Shown: in pieces, positions 15,648-24,842 of the stretch | Position numbering within the stretch: the stretch's first letter is position 1 | Layout of the letters: every line of letters starts with the position of its first letter | Source: UBA4661 sp002405405 | GTDB taxonomy: Bacteria; Bacteroidota; Ignavibacteria; Kapaibacteriales; UBA4661 | Direction: 5' to 3' | Length of the DNA stretch: 32,841 bases | Assembly: GCA_036847245.1 (NCBI GenBank) | Contig: DAIUAL010000011.1 | Location: forward strand, 1-32,841 | Notes under the pieces: generated by a model | The model's input: the letters and a program-made list of their open reading frames with translations, nothing else | Told to the model about the DNA's origin: nothing | The model's database searches: none | Program-made: the position numbers and the translations under genes

Positions 15648-17732
15648 ATGCCTGATTCATTGTATGGAATAGATGCTTCAGCATACCGCTTGTTTGCACA
15701 GCAAACAAGTGACATACTCTTTGAATATTGTTTGAGTATTAACAGTGCAAAGCAGGTGTGGGAGAATATTTCTGCTTGGGCTACGGTTACTATTCCTCCA
15801 TCACCGATAGTTTTTGAGCGTAAAACTGCTTATGCGCTCAAAGCCTTCCCGGATATTTTTTCTGCACTACAAGAAATTACCGATGATGAACAGTTAGCGG
15901 AATTGTATCGATTATGGCAATCAGCCCACAGCAATGGTTTTGCTATTGGAACATTTCGAATTCATTGCAATGATTATCGTGTATTGAACTGGCAAATCTA
16001 TGTTGTTGCATTGCCAATGCATGGGCATCATACTGTGCAAGGGGAACGGCATTTCCTTTGTAGCATCAAAGATATTACTTGGCAACATGCTTCTTTTGAA
16101 GAACATCGACAGGATGAGCTTGCTCGGCAAAATGTAGAACTGCAAATGACTCGCGAGCGGTATCAGTTTTTGGCTGACAATATGAGTGATATTGTTGTTT
16201 TGCGTGATGTTCGCACTCATACTCTCCTGTATGTATCACCTTCGATCTATCATGTCCTCGGTTATACTCCCGAAGAATACTATGATCTTAGTCGTGAAGG
16301 CGCACTAGTACATCCTGAAGATCGGCTATTTGCTATAGCTATACTTAATAAGGCGTTAGAAAAAGAGAATAATGAAGGAACAGTGGTGACACGCCTGCGT
16401 CATGCACAAGGGTACTATGTGTGGCTTGAATCGCGTGTACGTGTCCTGTCGAATGAACAAGGTGAACCATTTGCTACAATTTCCGCCTCGCGTGATATTA
16501 CTCGTCGTGTAGAGACAGAACAAGCTCTTAAGAAAAGTGAGAACCTCTATCGTTTGTTAGCAGATAATATGCACGATGCAATTATGCTGTATGACAAAGA
16601 CTTCCATCTTCTTTTTGTCTCGCCTTCTGTACAGTCCGTATTAGGGTTTTCAGTTGCAGAATACAGTACCCTTCAGAATGGAGAATTAGTGCATCCTGAT
16701 GATCTTGCAGGTGTCATTGCACATATTCAGCAAGCATTTATTGAAGCTGAAAAACGATTGGTTATGCGGTATCGTGTTCGTCATAAAGAAGGACACTATA
16801 TTTGGATAGAATCGCGAGCACATATTGTTGATGATGATACACACACGATGTCATCAATATGGCAAGTGCGCGATATAACATCGGAAGTAGAGGCAGATGA
16901 AGTCAAAGAGCGGGCACGCCGAGAAATGCGTTTAGCACTCGAACATGAACAGAATGTTAATCGGATTCGAACGCATTTTATGACAATGGCATCACATCAA
17001 TTTCGCACACCACTGACTGTTATTCGGTCAAATGCAGATTTGATTAATCTGCAGTTGATGGCTATTAAAAACAGCAAAGACCTATCTCATGCTATGTCTG
17101 ATGTGGAGCAACGACGTATAGCTCTCATGGAGAATTCTGTTGGTCGACTGAACGCTGAGGTTGATCGCATTGTTGGTATGCTTGAAGATATTTCTCTATT
17201 AGCAGATATTGAAGCAAACCGTATTCAATATGCACCCGAGCGATATGATGTTTGTGCATTGCTGTATGAGCGCATCAACGAGTTTTCTGCTAGAACAAGT
17301 CGCCAAATTGTCTTTGAGCCGAAAACGGAACCATGTATGATGCGATTTGATTGGTTTTTATTGCAACAAGCATTCGATCAAATTTTATCGAATGCGTTGA
17401 AGTATTCCGAAGGCAAAAAGAGTCCATACGTATCATTGTTTGCTACGGAACAAGAAGTCTATATCACTGTGCAAGATTTTGGTATCGGTATTCCTGAGCA
17501 AGAGCAAAACAATATTTTTCGGAGTTTTTCCCGTGCTCATAACGCACTCAATATACAAGGTTCAGGTATGGGGTTGGTTATTGCGCAAGCACTGGTTGCT
17601 TTGCATAGTGGAATGATAACATTTACAAGTACGGCACAAACAGACATACAGCAAAAGAAATCAACACATGCTAATGATGCAGATACATCTGAAACTACAT
17701 TCACAATTATTCTGCCCAAAAATATTGTGTAA
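15648..17732 (+). CDS. Soluble multi-PAS sensor histidine kinase (module 2)
   Basis: A 694-residue soluble kinase, paralogous to the one at 11913. Residues about 10-145 are a divergent PAS-like domain, and 168-290 and 296-415 are clear PAS/PAC domains (both contain YVSP or FVSP, then LGYTPEEY or LGFSVAEY, then VHPED or VHPDD). HisKA spans about 440-520 with H450 in MASHQFRTPLTV, and HATPase spans about 535-692 with N582, G1 DFGIGIP, F box FRSFSRA and G2 GSGMGLV. Compared with kinase 1, a charged insertion of about 17 residues (around 664-682) lies between the last strands of the ATPase. It is 31 bases from the preceding receiver gene and 20 from the following one, so all three are very likely one transcript. 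Confidence 0.9.
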   Translation: MPDSLYGIDASAYRLFAQQTSDILFEYCLSINSAKQVWENISAWATVTIPPSPIVFERKTAYALKAFPDIFSALQEITDDEQLAELYRLWQSAHSNGFAIGTFRIHCNDYRVLNWQIYVVALPMHGHHTVQGERHFLCSIKDITWQHASFEEHRQDELARQNVELQMTRERYQFLADNMSDIVVLRDVRTHTLLYVSPSIYHVLGYTPEEYYDLSREGALVHPEDRLFAIAILNKALEKENNEGTVVTRLRHAQGYYVWLESRVRVLSNEQGEPFATISASRDITRRVETEQALKKSENLYRLLADNMHDAIMLYDKDFHLLFVSPSVQSVLGFSVAEYSTLQNGELVHPDDLAGVIAHIQQAFIEAEKRLVMRYRVRHKEGHYIWIESRAHIVDDDTHTMSSIWQVRDITSEVEADEVKERARREMRLALEHEQNVNRIRTHFMTMASHQFRTPLTVIRSNADLINLQLMAIKNSKDLSHAMSDVEQRRIALMENSVGRLNAEVDRIVGMLEDISLLADIEANRIQYAPERYDVCALLYERINEFSARTSRQIVFEPKTEPCMMRFDWFLLQQAFDQILSNALKYSEGKKSPYVSLFATEQEVYITVQDFGIGIPEQEQNNIFRSFSRAHNALNIQGSGMGLVIAQALVALHSGMITFTSTAQTDIQQKKSTHANDADTSETTFTIILPKNIV

Positions 17733-17752
17733 GAAAAAGTACGGGTATTGCT

Positions 17753-18841
17753 ATGGCACATATTCTTGTTATCGATGACGAAAAACAAATTCGAGCTACG
17801 ATTGTTGATTTACTCTTGTTAGAAGGGCATGATGTTTCTGAAGCAGAAAATGGTCATGATGGTTTAGCAAAAATATATCAGCATAGCCCGGATTTGGTTG
17901 TATGTTATATTATGATGCCCGATATAGATGGTTATGAAGTGCTCAAACTCGTTCGACAAAGCGCAACACCTTTTTCGACAGCACCGTTCATTTTTTTGAC
18001 AGCAAAGACTGATCGTACTGCACAGCGTTTAGGTATGAATCTTGGTGCTGACGACTATTTGACAAAGCCATTTGATGTCAGTGACCTTTATCAAGCGGTC
18101 AACACTGCATTAGTCAAGCGTGCTACCTACATACAAGAAGTGAATGAGCGACTGAAAAAACTTCAGCAGTCGGGTATTAGTGTATCAAGTCATGAGTATC
18201 TTACCCCGCTGACAAGTATTCTGGGTGGTACAGAATTTTTGTATTTGTATGGTGATAGTATGAATGCAGAGCAGCAAAAAGAAATACTGCATTCTGTCAT
18301 TCAAGCAAGCAAGCGATTGGAGCGCAGTATTCAAAACTTTTTGCTTTTTCAAAAAGTACAAACAGGCGTTGCTCGCTTTGAGGGGTATGAGCGATATCAT
18401 TCTTTACAAGATTCGATTGCAAAAGCCATCGATCGTGTGATAGAGCGCTTTCCCGGACGTGCGCAGGATATTATTGTACAGGTTGATGCAATTACACCGA
18501 CCATGGACTATGAATATGTTGAAAAAATCTTGCTCGAAATTTTGGATAATGCACTAAAGTTTTCTCCGCAAGGAGTATCCGTGCTGGTTGAAGGGGAACG
18601 AGCAGATACAGAATATATTCTTCGCATTCATGATCGAGGTCATGGTTTCCCTGATTCATACATTCCGGAGATTGGAGCATTTCGTCAGTTTGACCGTGCA
18701 ATTTACGAGCAGCAGGGCACAGGACTTGGATTGTACTTGGTGCGCTCTTTGCTTGAAATGTATGGTGGTCGTGTAACAATCGACACTGCTGTCGGGCATG
18801 GCACGACAGTAGAGATTGTTTTTCCATGTACATCGACATAA
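17753..18841 (+). CDS. Pseudo-receiver-HisKA-HATPase protein (module 2), lacks phosphoacceptor Asp
   Basis: A 362-residue paralogue of the protein at 14534, collinear with it through most of its length. The receiver (1-120) keeps the acidic pair (D8-D9), T83 in FLTAK and K105 in TKPFD. The phosphoacceptor position, D52 in the paralogue, is Tyr: LVVCYIMMPDIDG, codon TAT at 17906-17908, one base from GAT. It therefore cannot be phosphorylated in the normal way. The HisKA-like part has H147 in SHEYLTPLTSI. The HATPase has N264 (EILDNALKFS), G1 DRGHGF and G2 GTGLGLY and looks intact. There is no output domain. It may act as a constitutive or protein-interaction-controlled kinase, or as an allosteric partner of kinase 2 (inference). 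It starts 20 bases after kinase 2. Confidence 0.88.
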   Translation: MAHILVIDDEKQIRATIVDLLLLEGHDVSEAENGHDGLAKIYQHSPDLVVCYIMMPDIDGYEVLKLVRQSATPFSTAPFIFLTAKTDRTAQRLGMNLGADDYLTKPFDVSDLYQAVNTALVKRATYIQEVNERLKKLQQSGISVSSHEYLTPLTSILGGTEFLYLYGDSMNAEQQKEILHSVIQASKRLERSIQNFLLFQKVQTGVARFEGYERYHSLQDSIAKAIDRVIERFPGRAQDIIVQVDAITPTMDYEYVEKILLEILDNALKFSPQGVSVLVEGERADTEYILRIHDRGHGFPDSYIPEIGAFRQFDRAIYEQQGTGLGLYLVRSLLEMYGGRVTIDTAVGHGTTVEIVFPCTST

Positions 18842-18953
18842 AGTTTCAACATGAATTTCCTCATAAGATAGTTTTGTACAGCGTAATTTGAGATTGCTTC
18901 TCTATGAACACAGTGTACTTCACATTCTTTCTTCACATATTTTTATAAGGGTA

Positions 18954-21380
18954 ATGCAACAATTTATTTCTTCTTCGCGCCTGCGCTCACTCTGCTTCGG
19001 CGTGGCATTTGTAGCACTTGTCTCACTAATGGCTCTGCCTGCTACTGCACAACAAGCCAGAGATGCTTTTAGCACGGGTAAATTTGAGCAATTAGATCAA
19101 ATTCTTCCAAGCCCGAATACTTATCGTACAGCTTCGGGTGCACCGGGTCATGATTATTGGCAGAATCGTGCTGACTATGTGATTACCTGTGAGCTAGATG
19201 ATGCAACGCAATCCGTCAGCGGTTCCGAAACGATTACTTACTACAACAATTCGCCCGATCAGCTGGACTACTTGTGGATTCAACTTGATCAAAATGCATT
19301 TGCAAAAACTTCAGAAACATATTTAACTCGTACAGGTTCACTTGAGCGTACATGGCGATTTGGTTCACCAATTGATGTGGTAAAGAGCTTAATCAAGCAA
19401 GAAGAATTCGATGGCGGCTTTAAGCTTGGTGCTGTCAAAGATGCTAATGGCAAGCCGCTCAAATATGTGGTCAATAAAACAATGATGCGTATTGATCTAC
19501 CTACTCCCCTTCGCTCTAAAGGAACAGTAAGTTTTTCGATTGAATGGAAGTTCAATATTGTGCCAAAAGAGTTTTCTGCACGTTCATGCTATGAGTATTT
19601 TCCAAAAGACAACAACTACTTGTATGAAGTAGCACAGTGGTTCCCACGCATGGCTGTGTACACCGATTACATGGGATGGCAACATAAACAATTCTTAGGG
19701 CAAGGTGAATTCACGCTTCCTTTCGGAAATTATCGTGTAAGCATTACAGCCCCGGCAGACCATGTTATTGCTGCTACCGGTGTTCTGCAAAATCCTAATG
19801 CCGTACTTACTGCGGATCAACGTGCACGTTATGCCAAAGCAGAAAAAACATTTGATAAACCCGTGCTGATTATTACGCCGGATGAAGCAAAGAAAAACGA
19901 AACAGCACCAAAAGCAACAACCAAAAAAACATGGGTGTATACAGCACAAGATGTTCGTGACTTTGCGTGGGTATCATCACGGAAATTTATTTGGGATGCG
20001 ATGGCTGTTGATGTCGAAGGCAAAAAATCAATGGCAATGTCGTTGTATCCAAACGAAGGCAATCCTTTGTGGGAACAATATTCCACACGTTCGGTAGCAC
20101 ATACATTGAAAGTCTATTCAAAATACACTGTTCCCTATCCGTATCCGGTAGCAATCTCAGTGAATGGTCCTGTGGGCGGTATGGAATATCCGATGATTTG
20201 TTTTAATGGTCCTCGCCCTGAGCCTGATGGTACCTACACCGAGCGTACCAAATACGCGCTCATCGGTGTTGTTATTCACGAGGTAGGGCATAATTTCTTT
20301 CCGATGATTATCAATTCAGATGAACGCCAGTGGACATGGATGGATGAAGGATTAAATACCTTTGTGCAATATCTTGCTGAAAAAGAATGGGATCGCGATT
20401 ATCCTGCGCAACGTGGTCCGGCGCGTAATATCGTTGGTTATATGAGCGGACCACCAAGTTCGCTGAATGCCATCATGACGAATTCCGAGAATGTTAGCAA
20501 TCTTGGCGCGAATGCCTACAGCAAACCTGCTACAGCACTCAATATTCTCCGCGAAACAGTCATGGGACGCGAGCTTTTTGACTTTGCTTTTAAGACTTAT
20601 TCTAAACGCTGGGCGTTCAAACACCCAACACCAGCCGATTTCTTCCGTACAATGGAAGATGCTTCGGGGGTTGATCTTGATTGGTTTTGGCGTGGTTGGT
20701 TCTATGGTAATGATGCATGTGATATTGCTCTTGGCAAAGTAACGCGTTATGTCATTGACACACAAAATCCTGATGTTGAGCAAGCGAAGAAAAAAGCCGA
20801 AACCGCAGGATTGCCTCCGGATATTTCGGATATGCGCAACAAGACTGATATTAAACAAAGTTTTATTGAAGCAGATACGGCAGCACAAGATTACTACAAC
20901 AAACGTGATGTCTTTGCGATTACACCATGGGATAAAGAGAAATACGAGAAATATATGGCTTCGCTCAGCGAAGAAGACCGCGCTTTGGTGAAATCAGGAA
21001 AAAATTTCTACGAAGTAGAATTTGAAAACATTGGTGGTCTTGTCATGCCGGTAATTCTCGAAACTACCTATGAAGATGGTACAAAAGAAATTACGCGTAT
21101 TCCCGCAGAAATCTGGCGTTTGAACAACTCACGGGCTACAAAAGTGGTTATGACAAACAAACCTGTAAAACAATTTTTAATTGATCCATATCTGGAAACA
21201 GCTGATATTGATCTTTCCAATAATGCAGCGCCCGTGGGTGGTATGTCAGCGCCAACACGTTTCCAGCTGTTCCGCAATCGTACACCTTCAGCCCCTAATC
21301 CTATGCAGATCCAACGGGATTATGAACAACGCGGTGGGCAGCAAGGTAAACCAATCAAAGGTGTTGAGAAAGGACAATAA
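18954..21380 (+). CDS. Exported M1-family zinc metallopeptidase
   Basis: An 808-residue protein with a signal peptide (MQQFISSSRLRS, a hydrophobic stretch, cleavage near ALPATAQQA) and a gluzincin catalytic domain. The zinc motif H442-E-V-G-H446 is followed 19 residues later by E465 (WMDEG), which is the HExxH-x18-E of family M1. GGMEYP at 408-413 corresponds to the GAMEN-type substrate-binding motif. An N-terminal beta domain precedes it (about 60-330). Predicted role: aminopeptidase-like cleavage of peptides in the periplasm or outside the cell. No T9SS sorting domain is visible at the C terminus, which is polar (QQGKPIKGVEKGQ). ATG 18954 is chosen to give the signal peptide. A terminator follows at 21418. 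Confidence 0.9.
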   Translation: MQQFISSSRLRSLCFGVAFVALVSLMALPATAQQARDAFSTGKFEQLDQILPSPNTYRTASGAPGHDYWQNRADYVITCELDDATQSVSGSETITYYNNSPDQLDYLWIQLDQNAFAKTSETYLTRTGSLERTWRFGSPIDVVKSLIKQEEFDGGFKLGAVKDANGKPLKYVVNKTMMRIDLPTPLRSKGTVSFSIEWKFNIVPKEFSARSCYEYFPKDNNYLYEVAQWFPRMAVYTDYMGWQHKQFLGQGEFTLPFGNYRVSITAPADHVIAATGVLQNPNAVLTADQRARYAKAEKTFDKPVLIITPDEAKKNETAPKATTKKTWVYTAQDVRDFAWVSSRKFIWDAMAVDVEGKKSMAMSLYPNEGNPLWEQYSTRSVAHTLKVYSKYTVPYPYPVAISVNGPVGGMEYPMICFNGPRPEPDGTYTERTKYALIGVVIHEVGHNFFPMIINSDERQWTWMDEGLNTFVQYLAEKEWDRDYPAQRGPARNIVGYMSGPPSSLNAIMTNSENVSNLGANAYSKPATALNILRETVMGRELFDFAFKTYSKRWAFKHPTPADFFRTMEDASGVDLDWFWRGWFYGNDACDIALGKVTRYVIDTQNPDVEQAKKKAETAGLPPDISDMRNKTDIKQSFIEADTAAQDYYNKRDVFAITPWDKEKYEKYMASLSEEDRALVKSGKNFYEVEFENIGGLVMPVILETTYEDGTKEITRIPAEIWRLNNSRATKVVMTNKPVKQFLIDPYLETADIDLSNNAAPVGGMSAPTRFQLFRNRTPSAPNPMQIQRDYEQRGGQQGKPIKGVEKGQ

Positions 21381-21417
21381 CATTGATTGCACATCCGATT
21401 GTGTTGAATGATTATAA

Positions 21418-21454
21418 AAAACGTGTTCTGTGTATCTTGCGCAGAACACGTTTT
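21418..21454 (+). terminator. Rho-independent terminator after the M1 peptidase gene
   Basis: A perfect 13-bp stem, AAAACGTGTTCTG paired with CAGAACACGTTTT, around an 11-base loop, ending in TTTTATTTT. It is also preceded by an A-run, so it could work in both directions. It lies 37 bases after the peptidase stop codon. Confidence 0.85.
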
Positions 21455-21487
21455 ATTTTGAGTATCAATAACGTTGAAGAATATTTT

Positions 21488-21976
21488 ATGAGTATTATCT
21501 ATCGTACGATTCAACCAATGGATAATGTAGAGCTTGCGCGCGTGATCCGTAATTGCTTTGAGGAATTTGATGCTGTCAAGCCCGGAACAGTGTATTTTGA
21601 TCCAACGACTGATGCTTTGTACGAACTCTTCCATACACCTCAGGCACATTATATCGTTGCTGTTGATGAAGATGATAGCTCGATACTTGGTGGCTGTGGT
21701 TTATTCCCAACGGAGGGTTTACCGCCCGGTATGATTGAGTTAGTAAAATTCTACCTTGCTCCGTCGGCACGTGGTCAAGGAGTTGGCAAAAAACTTATGC
21801 TTGATTGCTTAGAGTATGCACGTATACAAGGGTATACACAAGTCTATTTGGAGTCATTGCCGGAACTGACGATTGCTGTACCCATGTATGAACGTTTGGG
21901 GTTTGTGCATTTGCAGAATGCACTCGGTAATACGGGTCACACCGGTTGTACTATTTGGATGGTCAAAGATTTATAA
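21488..21976 (+). CDS. GNAT-family N-acetyltransferase
   Basis: A 162-residue single-domain GNAT acetyltransferase, which transfers acetyl from acetyl-CoA to an amine. The acetyl-CoA pyrophosphate-binding motif is FYLAPSARGQGVGKKLM (R-G-Q-G-V-G). It is followed by LEYARIQGYTQVYLES and the closing MYERLGFVHL block. The substrate is unknown. ATG 21488 (MSIIYRTIQPMD) is the natural start; an upstream in-frame ATG at 21383 would run through the terminator hairpin. It is convergent with the lipoprotein gene, with 16 bases between the stops. Confidence 0.88.
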   Translation: MSIIYRTIQPMDNVELARVIRNCFEEFDAVKPGTVYFDPTTDALYELFHTPQAHYIVAVDEDDSSILGGCGLFPTEGLPPGMIELVKFYLAPSARGQGVGKKLMLDCLEYARIQGYTQVYLESLPELTIAVPMYERLGFVHLQNALGNTGHTGCTIWMVKDL

Positions 21977-21992
21977 TTGATATTCAGGAGTC

Positions 21993-24062
21993 TTAGTATT
22001 CCTGCACAAAGAGGACATCATAACCTGCAGTGGCATCATCACCTTGTGGAGCATTGCGACCAATCAAAATAATACTATAGTTCCTGCCGATCTGTAAACG
22101 GATGTTCTCAACACGTTTGACGATACGACGGGATTCTTGTTCCCAAAAAACCAAGGTACGCCGTGTGTCGCGGTTGTCGAATCGCCAGCTTGCAGGCACT
22201 GTATAGCGAAGCGGGAAATCACCTGCGATGCCTGTTGCAGAACTACCGCCAACACTGTCATTACTCACCATGAGATTGCCAACATCACGTGCAGAGTGGA
22301 TGTAGCGTTGCCACAACACATTTGTTGCAAAGGAGCGAAGAGTACTCGTATTGATAGGGTACATCTGTAGCATCGGAGCAGTCATCTGACCGCTGGCAAT
22401 AACTAACATTTGGTCGGTCGATGCTGCTGTGATACTCAGACTTTGTGTTACACCGCCAATCGTGATGCGATGAATACCAACAGGAACAACGGTTGCCAGT
22501 GAGTTGCCATATGTCAAAGAAGCATTCCGTAGTAAAGTACTCGATGCGCTGATAATGGAAAATTGGGGTGCAGAAGAAGAGGAAGAAGACAACTCAAGAC
22601 CATTCACAATTTGCAGAAGCGAACCACGACTGATCGGTAGGAGTGTTTGTACTTGCGTATCTTCATCAATCATTGTGATAGAGCGAACGGCAGTATCACC
22701 ACTCACGACAACAATGTATTGTTTCCCTGCACGAAATGTACCTGTTCCTGCATATAGTAGTCGTGCGGGCTGTGCCGAAGTAAAAACAACAAATGGTGCA
22801 TGACCTTCTTCGACAATGATAGGATCAGAAATGGCTCGAAATGCTGCATTTGACTGAAGAGTAAGACCCGATGAGAAACCACTTTGTGTCATACGTCCTG
22901 CAAGAGCAATATCCACCGTTGCTGATTGCATGGCATTCACTACGCGTACAATCGCTCCCGATGCACCTGCAAAAGTTGTTGTTGCAGAGAGCGGTGGTAC
23001 AAGTACGGACGACACGGTTTGTGCGCTGTCAAGAGCGATCAAGGTGGAGCGTTGTAAAGGAGCTAACGATGCAAATTGAGTTGATGAAAATCCTGTGCCG
23101 CGTACTGTGAGAGTGTCTGAACCGACGGTAGCACATGCCGTAAGCATTTGCAGAGAGGCAATACTATTGGGCGCAAGATTATTGACAATCGGTGTTGTAC
23201 CACGAACAAAACTGACTGAGCGACTGGATACATTGACAGGACGTAGAAGAGAGAAAGGCTGTGCGATTTGTGCAATCGGTCGTAGTGCTTGCTCACGCCC
23301 CCGCTCATCAACAAGCATGGCACGTTCACGACCTGTTTGCGTACGGTAGAGGATAATTGCATAGCTGCGGTATGGCTCGATACTGGCAGAGTCTACTTCA
23401 ACTGTCTGTATTGCCGCACCGGAATGTTTCATAATAGCACAGATAATATTTCCTGCGGGCATATCACCGAAGAGCGACACCTGCCGATAGAGTATTGGTG
23501 CAATAAATTGTGTACCATTGGGACACCCCAAGCGGAGAGAATAGCTTACCGTGCTATCAGGTACAGCATTGACGAAGCGTACTTGTGCGGTAAAGTTAGC
23601 ATTGCGGACTAATTGAGTCGGTGAGCTAAAGGTAATCAAGGTATCAACATCACGTCCGAAAACACCAACACGATTTGGAGTCGGTAGAGCAATGACTGTC
23701 TGAAAAGAATTACGGCTCAATCGTACACGAGCAATACTTTGATAGTCGCTTGACGATCCTGCAGTGCGCAGTGTGCTCATGCGCGTAGAGTCTGTCAGTG
23801 CAAGAATCGTATTCGAACAATTGGCAAATGGTGTTGGATTGGTACTTGCTCCTCCTTCGAGAGACAAGATGCGTGGCTGACCATCGGCGGCAAGATTGAT
23901 AAATTGAATCCGTATGCTGTCAGTACCAAAACCCGCTGTTACAAGCGCCGGATTTTCAGTAAGTGTACAACTTGCAATCACTCCAAGAGCTAGAAAACAT
24001 GCACCGTATAGCGCAAGTGTTCGTAAAAAGTAGCGTGAGTCAGTCAAAGAAAAAAAAAGCAT
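21993..24062 (-). CDS. Large lipoprotein with DUF4397-type repeats
   Basis: A 689-residue protein with a lipoprotein signal (hydrophobic run ending GVIASC, lipidated C32). The mature part holds several beta-rich repeats that open like DUF4397 domains: IRIQFINLAADGQP near residue 50, TAQVRFVNAVPDSTVSYSLR near 155, and AIVRVVNAMQSATVDIAL near 370. Late segments such as GSLLQIVNGLELSSS read similarly. DUF4397 domains occur in cell-surface proteins of Bacteroidota and relatives, with no defined activity. An outer-membrane or cell-surface location is inferred. There is no T9SS signal. No strong promoter is visible in the 62-base space upstream. Confidence 0.75.
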   Translation of the reverse strand: MLFFSLTDSRYFLRTLALYGACFLALGVIASCTLTENPALVTAGFGTDSIRIQFINLAADGQPRILSLEGGASTNPTPFANCSNTILALTDSTRMSTLRTAGSSSDYQSIARVRLSRNSFQTVIALPTPNRVGVFGRDVDTLITFSSPTQLVRNANFTAQVRFVNAVPDSTVSYSLRLGCPNGTQFIAPILYRQVSLFGDMPAGNIICAIMKHSGAAIQTVEVDSASIEPYRSYAIILYRTQTGRERAMLVDERGREQALRPIAQIAQPFSLLRPVNVSSRSVSFVRGTTPIVNNLAPNSIASLQMLTACATVGSDTLTVRGTGFSSTQFASLAPLQRSTLIALDSAQTVSSVLVPPLSATTTFAGASGAIVRVVNAMQSATVDIALAGRMTQSGFSSGLTLQSNAAFRAISDPIIVEEGHAPFVVFTSAQPARLLYAGTGTFRAGKQYIVVVSGDTAVRSITMIDEDTQVQTLLPISRGSLLQIVNGLELSSSSSSAPQFSIISASSTLLRNASLTYGNSLATVVPVGIHRITIGGVTQSLSITAASTDQMLVIASGQMTAPMLQMYPINTSTLRSFATNVLWQRYIHSARDVGNLMVSNDSVGGSSATGIAGDFPLRYTVPASWRFDNRDTRRTLVFWEQESRRIVKRVENIRLQIGRNYSIILIGRNAPQGDDATAGYDVLFVQEY

Positions 24063-24124
24063 ACTGAGAAGATTGTATTTGTACTGTAAAGTCGTAGAAC
24101 GAAGTCAAAAAGGATATTGTGCAA

Positions 24125-24778
24125 TCATCCTGCCAATGTGTAGTACGGTGTTTTTTCTTGAGTATGAATGAAAATCATACCAATGCGTACCAAGCGCACC
24201 AAGAGCCGCATGGCGCGCCGCTCGGAGATATTGCATAAATCAGCGTACTGCTTAGCAGTAATACGTTCATGTGTTTCAAAAAATTCAAATAAATGTTTTT
24301 CATGCTTGCCGATGCTGAGTGTTACGGGTTCTGAATCGCTACGCTGGCTTTCGAGAATTTTAATCATCTCTTTGCCTGCCTGTACGCTTTTATCGGCTTG
24401 GCGAATGTACACAGCACCATTGTGAAACATATCACTGTGAACCGTTGTCAGCAAGTGATGTGGCTTGTAGGTGCTTTCCTCTACTCGTACCACTACGACA
24501 TCAACATGATGAATCTGAACAACCTCAATCGTTGGGCGTAGAGGTGGTTCGATGGAGTTTGCACAGACATCTTCAACAAGAGATATTTCCTCTTTTTCAC
24601 TTTCGATACCGACAACATATTGGTCGTCATCAACGCCGATCAGGAGCCAGCCGCCTGATGTATTTGCAAAAGCAATGAGTTCGCGCGCAATTTTTTCATG
24701 CGTAGTAAATTTCCGTTTGAATTCTACTGTCAGTGATTCGCCTTCGGCAATCAATTCTTTAAGTTCGCGTCTTGTCAT
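24125..24778 (-). CDS. AlbA_2 (Schlafen AlbA-like) domain protein with C-terminal winged helix
   Basis: A 217-residue protein. Residues about 10-125 match the AlbA_2/divergent-AAA_4 type: LTVEFKRKF, then IARELIAFANTSGGWLLIGV with DDD, then VVRVEES and GAVYIRQADKSVQA. Residues about 150-215 look like a winged helix (HERITAKQYADLCNISERRA, then MRLLVRLVRIGMI). The family is usually longer, with an ATPase-like middle part (AAA_4) that is absent here, so this is a compact form. Such proteins are often called transcriptional regulators, but the role is not proven. The start is ATG 24778. It lies downstream of plsC, with a terminator between them. Confidence 0.75.
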   Translation of the reverse strand: MTRRELKELIAEGESLTVEFKRKFTTHEKIARELIAFANTSGGWLLIGVDDDQYVVGIESEKEEISLVEDVCANSIEPPLRPTIEVVQIHHVDVVVVRVEESTYKPHHLLTTVHSDMFHNGAVYIRQADKSVQAGKEMIKILESQRSDSEPVTLSIGKHEKHLFEFFETHERITAKQYADLCNISERRAMRLLVRLVRIGMIFIHTQEKTPYYTLAG

Positions 24779-24802
24779 GGCTGTACCTCGTAATAACCAA
24801 AA

Positions 24803-24842
24803 AAAGCATCATCATGCGCATAAGCAAGCTCGTTGATGCTTT
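24803..24842 (-). terminator. Rho-independent terminator after the acyltransferase gene
   Basis: On the minus strand, AAAGCATCA pairs with TGATGCTTT (9 bp) around a 22-base loop and is followed by further T residues (seven T in total). The first stem arm overlaps the stop codon of the acyltransferase gene (24841-24843). Confidence 0.7.
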
